DNA from: JAVVSR01 sp964604875
GTDB taxonomy: Bacteria; Bacillota; Clostridia; Christensenellales; CAG-917
Direction of reading: 5' to 3'
DNA: 28,393 bases
Assembly: GCA_964604875.1 (NCBI GenBank)
Contig: CAZSAC010000020.1
Span: 1 to 28,393 of the forward strand
Part shown: positions 8,401 through 17,175 of the stretch, in pieces
Numbering within the stretch: position 1 is the first letter of the stretch
How the letters are laid out: each line of letters starts with the position of its first letter
Program-made: the position numbers and the translations under genes
The notes under the pieces: generated by a model
Database searches by the model: none
Told to the model about the DNA's origin: nothing
What the model saw: only the letters and a program-made list of their open reading frames with translations

Positions 8401-11400
8401 GATTATGGAAACCATAGATTCGATTGAAAAACTACAAAAATGGAACGGACATTTATATAATTGGTACAATATTGAAACAAAAAAGCCGTTATCGCCGTGC
8501 TTTGTATCCAGCGTTGACAGCGGAAACTTGACTGCAGCCTTACTTGTGGCAAGCGAAGTTTTTGGGGGAAAGGTTGAAAAGGCAGTTTCTAAATATTTAA
8601 AGGATTTAAACTTTTCTGCGCTTTTCGACGGAAAAAAACAGCAATTTTATATCGGATATAACAAGGACGCCAACCGCTTTGAGGGGCATTATGACAATTT
8701 GGTTTCTGAAGCTAGATTGCTAAACTATGTCGGGATTGCTTACAAAATCCCTAAAATTGCGTGGGATTCGCTCTCGCGGGATTATATGAGCGCATACGGA
8801 AATACGCTTATGAGCTGGAGCGGAACAGTATTTGAATATTTAATGTCCGAATTGTTTTTGGATACTCCGCAAACCTCGTTGCTGGGAAAATCGTGCAAAA
8901 ATGCGGTTAAAGAGTTTATCGCGGAAAAATGCGGAGGCGTGTGGGGCATTTCCGAAAGCGGTTATTTTACTTTTGATAACAACAGAAACTATCAATATAA
9001 GGCGTTTGGAATTGACAGTTTGAGCCTAAAAAGCGAACCTTCAAGCTGCGTCGTTTCGCCTTATAGCAGTTTTTTAAGTTTAAAATATAACCATAATGCG
9101 GTATTGAAAAATTTAAAAGAATTGGAAAAAAGGGACGCTTTAAACGAGCTGGGTTTCTTTGAGGCGTTAGACCAAATGGTAAACTCACGCTTGGTGTTGG
9201 AGTATATGGCGCACCATCAAGGAATGATTATGGCGTCGATAGCCAACTTTTTATGCGATGATTTTATTAAATCGGCATTTTATTTCAATAAAAAAATTGC
9301 GGGCGCGCGCTTGCTTTTGACTGAAAAAACAAGCGAACTTCGATATGAACCTAAAATTAAAAACAAATTCAGAAAGAAACTTGAAACGGGCGAGGAGTAT
9401 TGCTCCTGCATAACGCCCGACGGACTAAACCGCGCTTACGCCGTTTTAAAAACCTCTGAGTATGGAATTGTTTTGGACGACTGCGGAAACGGTTATTCAA
9501 TTTGCGATAGAATATATTTAAACCGTTTTAGAGCAGATAAAAACTATTGCTACGGTGAATACTTCTATGTTCAGGACGGCGATACAATTATATCCCCAAC
9601 AAAGGCGCCAATGTATAAAGACGGCGATTATAAGACGGTTTTTACAAAAACTCAGGCAGATTTTTTAAATGGAAACGTAGCGCAAACGGTATATGCGCCG
9701 TCGTTCTTTGACGGAGAGCTAAGGCGTCTGTCTGTGGAAAACGATACCGACGCCGAAAAAACCTATAAGATTGCGTTTTATACCGAAATGAGCCTAAATT
9801 CCTTTGACAGCGACGCAAGTCATCGCGCGTTTTCTAACATTTTTGTTCAAACCGAATTTAGAGACGGAAACGTTTACGCAACCAGAAATTGTTTGGAAAA
9901 AAATAAAAACTTTTATTCTGCGATGCGAGTTTTTGGCGCGGATAAAATAAGATACACTACCAATAGATTTAATTTTGTTGGCAGAACAACAGGCTTGCAT
10001 AATCCGCCCCAGTTTGATGTTACGACAAAATCGGACGACTTTGGCACGGTTTTAGAGCCTTGCTTTGCTTTTGTTGCAGAATTAAAAATACCTCCTCATT
10101 GCATAAAAAACATCGACGTATATATTTCTTTGGCAAACAGCTTGGAAAAAATTGAAAAGGAAATGGCGAGAGCGTCGTCGCCTCACTTTGCCGAGTTCAC
10201 AAAAAAAGTGCCATATATTGTGAGTATGGACGATTCTCGAAGGCTTGACGAAAAGCATACCCGATTGGTTTCAAATTTGTTGGGATACTTGCTATTTGAA
10301 CCATATGAGCAACAAAAATTGTATTATATTTGCGCGCAACACGCAAAATTTGTAACATATTCTGAAAATTTTTGCAAAAAAGTGTTGCTTTTTAAATATG
10401 ACTATGGATATAAGAAACGTCTTGTTCAGGCTGCAAGAGTATGTAAATTTTTAAACGGAATCGGCGTGAGCGTTTCGCTTGTGGTATCCTATACCGAAAA
10501 CGACAGTTATTACGAACCTATCAAAAAAGAGATAACAGATGCGGTTTCCGGTATGGTTGGAAAGGAATTTTTCTTTGTGACGGAAACCGAAATGCCTTAC
10601 GAGATTTTAAAAGCTATGGCGTTTTACGATTTTGCCGATAAAATGCCAAATCCGGTAAGCTTTTTGTCAATTAAAAGGTATGTCGACACAAAGCCCGTAT
10701 TTGCCGAAAGAAATATCATCTTAAAAAGCGGAGAGGGATTCTTTAGCGAGGTAGGTTATGAGGTGGTTCCACTAAATAAAAGAACTTTGTTGCCATATTC
10801 AAATATAATCTGCGGAGAATTTGGCGGTACGGTTGTAACCGATAACGGAGGCTATACCTATTTTCAAAACAGCAGAGAGTGGAAAATAACGGAATGGAGC
10901 AACGACGCCGTAATAGATAATCCGTCAGAAAGACTGGATTTGTCTGTCTTTGACGACGTTTATAGATTAAACGGCGGAGCAAGCGTTGCAACAACACATT
11001 CTTTAGGAATGACGGAAATGTTTTTCTCCAACGAATTGCTGAGTGCGCAAACCTCGCAATATATCATCGAAAACGGAAAAGTAAAAATATACGAAATTGT
11101 CGTTTTCCCCAAACAAGACCTAGACGATGTAGAGCTGACTTTAAGCTTGGACTTGGTGCTTGGCGCAATAAGAAAACCTTGGTATATATATTATCGATTT
11201 GAGGAAAGCTCTGTAAAAGCAGTCAATATTGAAAACGGAAAAGAAGTTTATCTGAAAGTTTTCGGCGGAGAGTTGATAGCCGACGACCTCAATTTTAGCG
11301 CAAAATACAAGTTTTCTGCCGCAAAAAACGCAAAAAAGACTTTCTATTTTGCGTTCGGCGGAGATAAGGAAGCTATAGAAACGTTGGAAGCCTTTAATAT

Positions 11401-12892
11401 TGGCGAAAAGAAGAACGAAAGCCTTGCATACTTCGGCGGGTTAAATCCCTTCTCGGTGGAAACCGGAAATATATGTTTGGATTTGTTTTTTAATAACTGG
11501 CTTATGTATCAGGTAGTATCTTGTCGGATTAACGGACGCACATCGTTTTATCAGGCGGGGGGCGCTATCGGCTTTAGAGACCAGCTTCAGGATTGTCTTG
11601 CGCTTATCTACAGCGATGCGACAAAAGCGAGAAAGCTTATTCTTTCGATTGCTGAGCATACCTATATCGAAGGCGACGTTATGCATTGGTGGCACGGAGA
11701 AAAACACGGCGTCAGAACTCGCATATCCGACGATAAAGTTTTTTTGCCATACGTTGTTTCGGAATATGTATCCGCAACGGGCGATTTGTCTATTCTTGAC
11801 GAGAAACTTAAATATTTGACTTCCAAACAGCTTACTCCGCACGAAAAGGCGAGATACGAAGACCCAAAATATGCCGCCACAGAAGAAACCCTTAAGTTGC
11901 ATTTAGAAAGAATTATGGATTGCGCTTACGCTTTGGGAGAAAACGGATTGATTTTAATCCGAGGCGGTGATTGGAACGACGCTTTAGACGAGGTTGGAAG
12001 CAAAAACTCGGGCGAAAGCGTTTGGCTGTCAATGTTTTATTACGACGTTTTGGGAAGAATGGAAAGCTATTATGAAGGCTATGAGCGTATGGTTTGGATA
12101 ACCCGTAAAGGAAGGCTGAAAAAAGCCATAGAAAACTGCTTTACAGGGAAGCAATATAAACGGCTGGTAACCAAAGACGGCGAATGGCTCGGCGCAGATT
12201 TAGACGCTCCTTGCGAAATAGATATAATATCGCAAGCGTGGGCGTCGATATGCGGCGCCTGCAACAAAAAAAATGTTGAAACTGCGCTAGAAACCGCAAA
12301 AAAACGGCTATTTGACCAAAAAAACGGGCTAATTATGTTGCTAACACCCCCGTTTGATACGTCAAAATATTACGGCTATATTTCCTGCTATCCCAAAGGA
12401 ATAAGAGAAAACGGCGGACAATATACTCACGGCGCGATTTGGTTTTTGATGGCGCTTATCAACGAAGGAAAAATTGACGAGGCGTTTGAACTATTTAATT
12501 CTGTTAATCCGTTGAGAAAGGGAACAGATTTAGATACGGTAAAACGATATAAGGGAGAGCCGTATGTTTTAGCGGCTGACGTCTATACCGGACAAAACGC
12601 AGGAAGGGCGGGTTGGACGTGGTACACGGGGAGCGCATCGTGGTGTTATAAACTTATTTTGGAAGGCTTTTTCGGCATACGTCTAAAGGGCGGTAACCTA
12701 GAATTGAAACCACGGCTACCAAATTTGTTGCAACAAGCTGTTATAAAATACCGCTTTAAAACGTCCGAGTATACAATTAAAATTGTCAGAGCTGACAAAA
12801 AAGGCTTTTTTGAAAACGATGTAGAAATTAAAAACGGCAATTTAATAAAGCCTGTGGACGGAGAAAACCGAAGCTTTGAGTTTAGAATATAA
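5486..12892 (+). CDS. Cyclic beta-1,2-glucan synthase-like protein (NdvB/ChvB family)
   Basis: A giant 2468-residue membrane enzyme. Hydrophobic segments lie at 1-18, about 367-415, 717-780 and 848-890. The glucosyltransferase (GT84-like) domain, about 430-710, has the D560-A-D562 motif (LDADNTL), SHDIIEGALLETG and R690-KTRWRRGD. A second module, about 900-1300, looks like the cyclising glucanotransferase domain (GH189-like; VDSGNLTAAL at 1010-1019, HHQGMIMASI at 1243-1252). Two beta-sandwich regions follow, then a GH94 phosphorylase-like module with GAIGFRDQLQD at 2026-2036, GGDWNDALDEVG at 2160-2171 and GRAGWTWYTGSA near the end. This order is that of enzymes that make cyclic beta-1,2-glucan from UDP-glucose. 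It is shorter than the roughly 2800-residue Agrobacterium ChvB. An in-frame TGA just upstream forces the start to be ATG 5486, although GAGG (5481-5484) is unusually close; TTG 5498 is an alternative. It is divergent from sigK. Confidence 0.9.
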   Translation: MFTALGLILALLIFTVIAKKGRRFIYDGFSFEADDAEFERQIKQLSLTFRLPDRRGKGIEIGELKRQIKRARRIIANKARNNESLYEYEHWLYDNYSLYIKRIKAVEMVGFDKLPHSNGAPRVLSLARTIVSFGNAKVTRERVLRSIDIVNEVAPLTIAEINALNSALSLALLEKIGAVAKKCYFCHIVFRAAIKGKNIVKKYLSSNVYRYYAAKANPKLAEKLDAFVNKNNASYDNIDYTFSVLLVENNILTASTTQSLQQLNDVLADIFDKSSVVSILIKNNKFAMMDLATQRAYVNEIALQSDKINLSEEEYAASLLRLEDNLKIHFGAILFDHKKVAMRYAKTGVILSILPQKSAAEKTYVAGVILFCLIGGVLCGVFSKTLWLGIALSILTFCASIIPAVAITNRLADWFAIKRPIMRMAFNEIPDEGKTLVAVPVFIANEEDLRKNIKHIKELQSVNDFKNCEFILLLDYKSSKTEIDEQDAVLNQILSQSFSENDRVGAIVRKRQLCGDKYAGFERKRGAVEQFVEYLVTSNPKNIAFSTKTLEKPKFMIILDADNTLAPQGVLRAVNAVLHPYNEKYDIMAFTGRTNLYSIKSIYSKRFMSESGAESYPEYGNLYQNLCGRSVFCGKGIIRLESFFTKLHKRLPEGKVLSHDIIEGALLETGLCGETTYEDAPQNFATDILRKTRWRRGDIQLLSLLNLTKASAENSKIPLIYRFLIIFNAFSVLYEPIVYILAICALFFNIPSLMLFTAGFLAVETVIGILGSLFGLLEKRRFIYVLKDIGLCLCNLVRRIFTLPYYAVLGVSLFFGTLYKMTISKKGLLNWKPYCSGENAKSGEYAKMFFPSLLLSAVVTLLSFLTPYFLYCVAYFAGLLITYTLLPTAGVDATTEKKVTDYEKDYLKNVAEKTYHYFEKYSVNGLIADNYQLAPKGERADYTSPSNIGFSILAHISAMALEIIDKDTAQNRIMETIDSIEKLQKWNGHLYNWYNIETKKPLSPCFVSSVDSGNLTAALLVASEVFGGKVEKAVSKYLKDLNFSALFDGKKQQFYIGYNKDANRFEGHYDNLVSEARLLNYVGIAYKIPKIAWDSLSRDYMSAYGNTLMSWSGTVFEYLMSELFLDTPQTSLLGKSCKNAVKEFIAEKCGGVWGISESGYFTFDNNRNYQYKAFGIDSLSLKSEPSSCVVSPYSSFLSLKYNHNAVLKNLKELEKRDALNELGFFEALDQMVNSRLVLEYMAHHQGMIMASIANFLCDDFIKSAFYFNKKIAGARLLLTEKTSELRYEPKIKNKFRKKLETGEEYCSCITPDGLNRAYAVLKTSEYGIVLDDCGNGYSICDRIYLNRFRADKNYCYGEYFYVQDGDTIISPTKAPMYKDGDYKTVFTKTQADFLNGNVAQTVYAPSFFDGELRRLSVENDTDAEKTYKIAFYTEMSLNSFDSDASHRAFSNIFVQTEFRDGNVYATRNCLEKNKNFYSAMRVFGADKIRYTTNRFNFVGRTTGLHNPPQFDVTTKSDDFGTVLEPCFAFVAELKIPPHCIKNIDVYISLANSLEKIEKEMARASSPHFAEFTKKVPYIVSMDDSRRLDEKHTRLVSNLLGYLLFEPYEQQKLYYICAQHAKFVTYSENFCKKVLLFKYDYGYKKRLVQAARVCKFLNGIGVSVSLVVSYTENDSYYEPIKKEITDAVSGMVGKEFFFVTETEMPYEILKAMAFYDFADKMPNPVSFLSIKRYVDTKPVFAERNIILKSGEGFFSEVGYEVVPLNKRTLLPYSNIICGEFGGTVVTDNGGYTYFQNSREWKITEWSNDAVIDNPSERLDLSVFDDVYRLNGGASVATTHSLGMTEMFFSNELLSAQTSQYIIENGKVKIYEIVVFPKQDLDDVELTLSLDLVLGAIRKPWYIYYRFEESSVKAVNIENGKEVYLKVFGGELIADDLNFSAKYKFSAAKNAKKTFYFAFGGDKEAIETLEAFNIGEKKNESLAYFGGLNPFSVETGNICLDLFFNNWLMYQVVSCRINGRTSFYQAGGAIGFRDQLQDCLALIYSDATKARKLILSIAEHTYIEGDVMHWWHGEKHGVRTRISDDKVFLPYVVSEYVSATGDLSILDEKLKYLTSKQLTPHEKARYEDPKYAATEETLKLHLERIMDCAYALGENGLILIRGGDWNDALDEVGSKNSGESVWLSMFYYDVLGRMESYYEGYERMVWITRKGRLKKAIENCFTGKQYKRLVTKDGEWLGADLDAPCEIDIISQAWASICGACNKKNVETALETAKKRLFDQKNGLIMLLTPPFDTSKYYGYISCYPKGIRENGGQYTHGAIWFLMALINEGKIDEAFELFNSVNPLRKGTDLDTVKRYKGEPYVLAADVYTGQNAGRAGWTWYTGSASWCYKLILEGFFGIRLKGGNLELKPRLPNLLQQAVIKYRFKTSEYTIKIVRADKKGFFENDVEIKNGNLIKPVDGENRSFEFRI

Positions 12893-12923
12893 CGATTATA
12901 TTTTGCGTTATAAATAAAATAGC

Positions 12924-12952
12924 TTGCGAAACAAACGAAATTCTATTATAAT
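12924..12952 (+). promoter_or_regulatory. Promoter of rarA, predicted leaderless
   Basis: TTGCGA (12924-12929) and a perfect TATAAT (12947-12952) are 17 bp apart. Transcription should start 7 to 8 nt after the -10, at 12959-12960. The A of the rarA ATG is 12960, so the mRNA would begin at or one base before the start codon. There is no SD sequence upstream. Confidence 0.7.
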
Positions 12953-12959
12953 ATAAAAT

Positions 12960-14264
12960 ATGGATTTATTTGATTATGCAAACGAAAAAAAGGAGTTAGC
13001 GCCTTTAGCTGAGAGAATGCGCGCCACAACTTTGGACGAATTTATCGGGCAAACACATATTGTCGGAGAAAATTCTCTTTTGCGTCGGGCTATAGCCGCC
13101 GATAAGCTGGGCAGTTGCATTTTTTATGGCCCTCCCGGCACGGGTAAAACGACGCTCGCCAACATCATTGCAAAAAATACAAACTCGGCATTTGAACAGC
13201 TTAACGCAGTATCAAGCGGTGTTGCCGATGCAAAGCGCATTATCGAGGAGGCGAAAAACCGTTTGTTGATGTACGGAAAACGCACCTATTTGCTTTTAGA
13301 CGAGTGCCATAGGTGGAATAAAGCGCAATCGGACAGCGTATTGCAAGCTATTGAGCAGGGTTCGATTATATTTATTGGAAGCACAACTGAAAATCCATAC
13401 GTTTCGATGACAAAGGCGATAGTGTCACGCTGTCGGTTGTTTGAATTTAAAAAACTATCCGACGCCGAAATTATCATCGGTTTAAAACGCGCCATTATTG
13501 AACCTCGTGGGCTTGGCGGTTTTAAGCTGAAGGTCGATGACAAGGCGTTAAGCCATTTGGCGTGGGCGTCAAGCGGAGATATGCGCACGGCGTTTAACGC
13601 ATTGGAGCTTGCGGTTTTAACCACAGCCATAAACAAAAACGGTATTATTGAGGTTACGGCGGATATCGCCGCGCAATCTATTCAAAGACGTGTTCTATCC
13701 GTTGATGAAAGCGGATATTATGATATGATTTCCGCTTTTTGTAAATCCTTGCGAGGAAGCGACAGCGACGCCGCCATATATTGGGCGATGAGATTGATTG
13801 ACGCAGGTTGTGACCCGATGTTGATATTACGCAGGCTTATTGTGCATTCCGCCGAGGATGTCGGGCTTGCCAACCCAAACGCGTTGGTAGTTGCGACTTC
13901 GGCGATGACGGCATTTGAAAAAATCGGTTTGCCTGAAGGTAAAATTCCGTTGACAGAGGCTATTATATATATTTGCGAAAGCGAAAAATCTAATTCGGTG
14001 GTAACGGCTTTAGGCGGAGCGGAAAACGCTGTTGAAACAATAAAGGCAGAAGAAGTGCCGATATATCTAAGAGACGGAAATTATAAGCAGGAAAAAATTT
14101 CGGGCTATAAATATCCGCATGACTTTGGCGGTTATGTTGAACAACAATATTTGCCAGACGATTTAAAGTCGGCAAGGTTTTATGAGCCAAGCGACCACGG
14201 CTATGAAAAAATAATTCAAGACAGACAAAAAAGGTTAGGGAAGTTTTATGCTAAAAATAAATAA
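12960..14264 (+). CDS. rarA: Replication-associated recombination protein A (RarA/MgsA), AAA+ ATPase
   Basis: AAA+ ATPase of the clamp-loader-like RarA/MgsA/WRNIP1 family, acting at stalled replication forks. The 434 residues have Walker A GPPGTGKT at 57-64, Walker B LLLDECHRWNK at 111-121 (DECH where DEIH is common), GSTTENPY, and SRCRLFEF with the probable arginine finger. The C-terminal tetramerisation part is recognised by YWAMRLIDAGCDPMLILRRL and YKYPHDFGGYVEQQYLPDD. No SD precedes the ATG, and the promoter places the transcription start on the start codon, so translation is probably leaderless. The 3' end overlaps the next gene by 17 nt, making it the first gene of an operon with an ABC exporter and ruvX. 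Confidence 0.96.
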   Translation: MDLFDYANEKKELAPLAERMRATTLDEFIGQTHIVGENSLLRRAIAADKLGSCIFYGPPGTGKTTLANIIAKNTNSAFEQLNAVSSGVADAKRIIEEAKNRLLMYGKRTYLLLDECHRWNKAQSDSVLQAIEQGSIIFIGSTTENPYVSMTKAIVSRCRLFEFKKLSDAEIIIGLKRAIIEPRGLGGFKLKVDDKALSHLAWASSGDMRTAFNALELAVLTTAINKNGIIEVTADIAAQSIQRRVLSVDESGYYDMISAFCKSLRGSDSDAAIYWAMRLIDAGCDPMLILRRLIVHSAEDVGLANPNALVVATSAMTAFEKIGLPEGKIPLTEAIIYICESEKSNSVVTALGGAENAVETIKAEEVPIYLRDGNYKQEKISGYKYPHDFGGYVEQQYLPDDLKSARFYEPSDHGYEKIIQDRQKRLGKFYAKNK

Positions 14265-14979
14265 TTTATCCAAAACTTACGGCAAAAGCAACGAAAAGGC
14301 TGTTGATGATTTAAATTTAGAAGTCAAAAAAGGCGAGATATTTGGTTTTATCGGGCCTAACGGCGCGGGAAAATCCACAACTATCAAATGCGTTACCGGG
14401 ATTTTGGGCTTTGAAGAAGGCGAAATCCTTATAAACGGATACGACTTGAAGAAAGAGTCTATTTTGGCTAAAAAATCAATCGGATACGTGTCCGACAGTC
14501 ACGTTATTTATGAGCGGTTGACGGGCTTGGAATATGTCAACTTTATGGCGTCGGTTTACGGAATGCAGGACCCAAATGAAATTAAACAACGTTTAGAAAA
14601 ATATTTGGAAATGTTTAATCTTAAGGACGCAATTAACAATCCTATAAAATCCTATTCGCACGGTATGAAACAAAAGATTAATGTTATCGGCGCAATAATC
14701 CATAATCCCGATTTGCTTATTTTGGACGAGCCTTTAACGGGGTTAGACCCGCAATCGGCTTTTGAACTTAAAGAGCTTATGCGTGAGCAATGCGGCGAGG
14801 GTAAGACCGTTTTCTTCAGCTCGCACGTTTTGGACGTTGTGGAAAAGGTTTGCGACCGTGTCGGAATTATCGATAAAGGCAGACTTATCGCGGTCGGCAC
14901 TATTGAGGAGCTTAAACACAATACCGACAGCAGCTTGGAAAGCTTCTTCCTTTCCGTTACCACAAAAGAAAATAATTAG
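14248..14979 (+). CDS. ABC transporter ATP-binding protein
   Basis: The ATPase subunit of an ABC exporter, 243 residues. It shows Walker A GPNGAGKST (36-44), signature YSHGMKQK (136-143, in place of LSGGQ and common in drug or lantibiotic-type exporters), Walker B LLILDEP (156-162), D-loop GLDP and the switch His193 in SSHVLD. The start ATG lies inside the end of rarA, with AGGGAAG as SD, so it belongs to the rarA transcript. The permease gene follows 5 nt after the stop. The subfamily resembles ABC-2 type transporters such as CcmA-like or bacitracin-type systems. The substrate cannot be inferred. Confidence 0.93.
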   Translation: MLKINNLSKTYGKSNEKAVDDLNLEVKKGEIFGFIGPNGAGKSTTIKCVTGILGFEEGEILINGYDLKKESILAKKSIGYVSDSHVIYERLTGLEYVNFMASVYGMQDPNEIKQRLEKYLEMFNLKDAINNPIKSYSHGMKQKINVIGAIIHNPDLLILDEPLTGLDPQSAFELKELMREQCGEGKTVFFSSHVLDVVEKVCDRVGIIDKGRLIAVGTIEELKHNTDSSLESFFLSVTTKENN

Positions 14980-14984
14980 CGCTT

Positions 14985-16697
14985 ATGAAAGAATATCTTT
15001 TAATTTTATCTCTCCTCCTCAAACAAAATTTTCGAGGAATGAGGGGGAAATATCTGGAAAACAAGGATAACGAGCCCAAAAAAAATAAAATCGCGTTAAA
15101 GCTTCTTAACGCTTTCGGGTTGGTTTTTGGTTTTGGCGTAATTATTGGAATGCTATACGTTCTGATACACGTTATGACTTTACTATGCGCCATAGAAAAT
15201 CTTTCGTTGGATTTTTTGTCAACAATCATTTCAGGCGGACAAATTATGATAATCTTTTTTGGGATTCAATCCATATTGTCGAATTTGTTTTTTGCCCGAG
15301 ATAATGAGTTTTTGGCGCAGTTACCCGTAAAGCCTCAAGTTATATTTGCGGTTAAGATGACGGTTATTTATTTAAACGAATTGCTTATTACCACGCTTTT
15401 TATGCTTCCGATTATTGCAGGCTTTATAAGCGGTTCGTTAGTGGGCGGCGTCTATATCCCGTTCTATTTTTATTTGTTGCTTCCGATAATTTTCCTGTCC
15501 GCCCCGATTATACCGTTGGTTATTGTTGCAGTTTTATCGTTTCCGCTTATTAAGGTGGTTTCCTATTTTAAAAAACGTACCGCAGTTACGCTGATTGCAA
15601 GCATATCCGCTTTCGTTCTGTTCTTCGCAGGATATATGCTGCTTGTGCCTAATATAGACAAGTTCTTTACGATTGAGGGACAAGCAACCATTTTAACGCA
15701 ACAAATGCAAAATACAATATCCGGGGTTGGACGATTTGTATTTTATAATCATTCTCTAGCGTCGGTTGCGCTTGGCGTTAAGCCGTGGTTAAACTTGCTG
15801 ATTTTTGTTGTGACGTTGGTGGGTAGCGTTGCGCTTATTTTGTGGCTGTCGTCGCTCTTGTTTGCAAAGGCGGCGTCAAAAAGCGGCGAAAGCGCGGTGG
15901 AAAAAGGAAATACAACCATAAAAACAACACCGATTTCCTATAAAAAAACCTTGTTTATGAGGGAATTTAAAACGTTGTTCCGTGACCAAAACTTTGCCTT
16001 TAATTCAATTATGGGAAGCATTATGACGCCTTTGATTATTGCGGTTATGACATTTTTGGGCGTTACAAATCAAAGCTTTACGGGCGCGGGCAACGCGTCG
16101 GAATTTGTTTCGCAGTTTTCGGCAGGTGGATTTATTCTTTTTTATACGCTTATGCTGATGTGCGGTATGAACTATACTGCATCGCTGGCGTTTACACGAG
16201 ACGGAAATACTTTTTATACTTTTAGATATTTGCCGATAAAGCTAAACGATATTATAAAAGCCAAGCTTAACCTTGCTAACGCAGTTTCGGCAGTCGGGTT
16301 GGTTTTAGTGGGCTTAGTGTGCATAATTTTTGTGAAGCTGAAAATATACATTCTGTTTCCGATGTTGCTTACAATCGGGATTTATCAATACGCCTTCAAT
16401 TTGCTTAGCCTATACCGTGACTTAAAACGTCCTAATGTGACTTGGATTAACGCTTATGAGGCAATCAAAAGAAATTTTTACCCGATGATTCCTATGTTTA
16501 TCGCAATGGGCATCGGCGTTGTATGTATGCTTGGGGCGCAGTTTGTGGTGCTTATCAAAATCGGCAGTTGGGCAATCGGATTGATTTATTGGCCAGCTGT
16601 TATCGCGGGCGGTATAGCCATAATTTTTGTCGTTAAATATTTGTTTAAGAAAAACGCGCAAGAGTTTTTCGATAGAATCGACTGCGCAAACAACTAG
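14985..16697 (+). CDS. ABC transporter permease (ABC-2-like exporter)
   Basis: A 570-residue polytopic membrane protein with about a dozen hydrophobic segments and a charged cytoplasmic N-terminus (LENKDNEPKKNK at about 25-36). It splits into two halves joined by a hydrophilic linker at about residues 295-330 (AAKSGESAVEKG-like, Lys-rich). It is the partner of the ATPase just upstream, from which it is separated by 5 nt with no SD of its own, which points to translational coupling. The family is one of the large putative ABC exporter permeases frequent in Clostridia. I do not recognise the substrate and no immunity, peptide or export-cargo gene is nearby. Confidence 0.8.
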   Translation: MKEYLLILSLLLKQNFRGMRGKYLENKDNEPKKNKIALKLLNAFGLVFGFGVIIGMLYVLIHVMTLLCAIENLSLDFLSTIISGGQIMIIFFGIQSILSNLFFARDNEFLAQLPVKPQVIFAVKMTVIYLNELLITTLFMLPIIAGFISGSLVGGVYIPFYFYLLLPIIFLSAPIIPLVIVAVLSFPLIKVVSYFKKRTAVTLIASISAFVLFFAGYMLLVPNIDKFFTIEGQATILTQQMQNTISGVGRFVFYNHSLASVALGVKPWLNLLIFVVTLVGSVALILWLSSLLFAKAASKSGESAVEKGNTTIKTTPISYKKTLFMREFKTLFRDQNFAFNSIMGSIMTPLIIAVMTFLGVTNQSFTGAGNASEFVSQFSAGGFILFYTLMLMCGMNYTASLAFTRDGNTFYTFRYLPIKLNDIIKAKLNLANAVSAVGLVLVGLVCIIFVKLKIYILFPMLLTIGIYQYAFNLLSLYRDLKRPNVTWINAYEAIKRNFYPMIPMFIAMGIGVVCMLGAQFVVLIKIGSWAIGLIYWPAVIAGGIAIIFVVKYLFKKNAQEFFDRIDCANN

Positions 16698-16706
16698 AGA
16701 GGATAT

Positions 16707-17114
16707 ATGAAAAAAATTGGATTAGACGTTGGCGACGTCAGAATTGGGATTGCCGTAAGCGACCTATTGTGTATGATTGCTTCAGCCAGAGAAAGCTATA
16801 CCCGTACCAAAGACGACGAGAAAGACTTTGCCTATTTTACAAAGCTGGCTAAAGATGAAAACGCCGATTGTTTTGTTTTGGGGCTTCCGCTAAATATGGA
16901 CGGTACCGAGGGCAAAAGGGTAGAGGTCACCAAAGAGTTTGGCGACAAACTTCAAAGCTTTAGCGGAATTAAAGTGGTATATCAAGACGAAAGGCTTTCG
17001 ACGGTATCTGCGGAGAGAATGCTTATTGAAGGCAACGTAAGACGTGATAAACGCAAAAAAGTTATTGATAAGGTGGCGGCTTGTATAATTTTGCAGGCAT
17101 ACTTAGATAAATAA
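16707..17114 (+). CDS. ruvX: RuvX/YqgF Holliday junction resolvase-like nuclease
   Basis: Small RNase H-fold nuclease, 135 residues, essential in many bacteria. It acts in Holliday junction processing and, in Escherichia coli, in the 5'-end maturation of 16S pre-rRNA. The N-terminus IGLDVGDVRIGIAVSD carries the first catalytic Asp; GLPLNMDGTEG, VVYQDERLST (second acidic site) and KVIDKVAACIILQAYL complete the pattern. SD AGAGGA lies before the ATG. In many Firmicutes ruvX sits between ireB (UPF0297) and a DUF1292 gene after alaS. Here the DUF1292 neighbour is kept, but upstream are rarA and an ABC exporter instead. Confidence 0.96.
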   Translation: MKKIGLDVGDVRIGIAVSDLLCMIASARESYTRTKDDEKDFAYFTKLAKDENADCFVLGLPLNMDGTEGKRVEVTKEFGDKLQSFSGIKVVYQDERLSTVSAERMLIEGNVRRDKRKKVIDKVAACIILQAYLDK

Positions 17115-17145
17115 ATTCTAAGTTTTATCATTGGCTTGCTTTGCG

Positions 17146-17175
17146 TTGACAAAACATTGGAAAAAGTTGTATAAT
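17146..17175 (+). promoter_or_regulatory. Sigma-A promoter of the DUF1292 gene
   Basis: TTGACA (17146-17151) and TATAAT (17170-17175), both perfect, have 18-bp spacing. The expected start is near 17182. This leaves a leader of about 99 nt containing two or three small hairpins (GATATA/TATATC at 17188-17205, GGGGT/ACCCC at 17214-17231). Confidence 0.85.

Noticed and set aside
11441..11902. 153-residue ORF on the minus strand inside the glucan synthase gene
   Set aside because: It is a shadow of the strongly conserved GH94 coding region, with no SD or family features.
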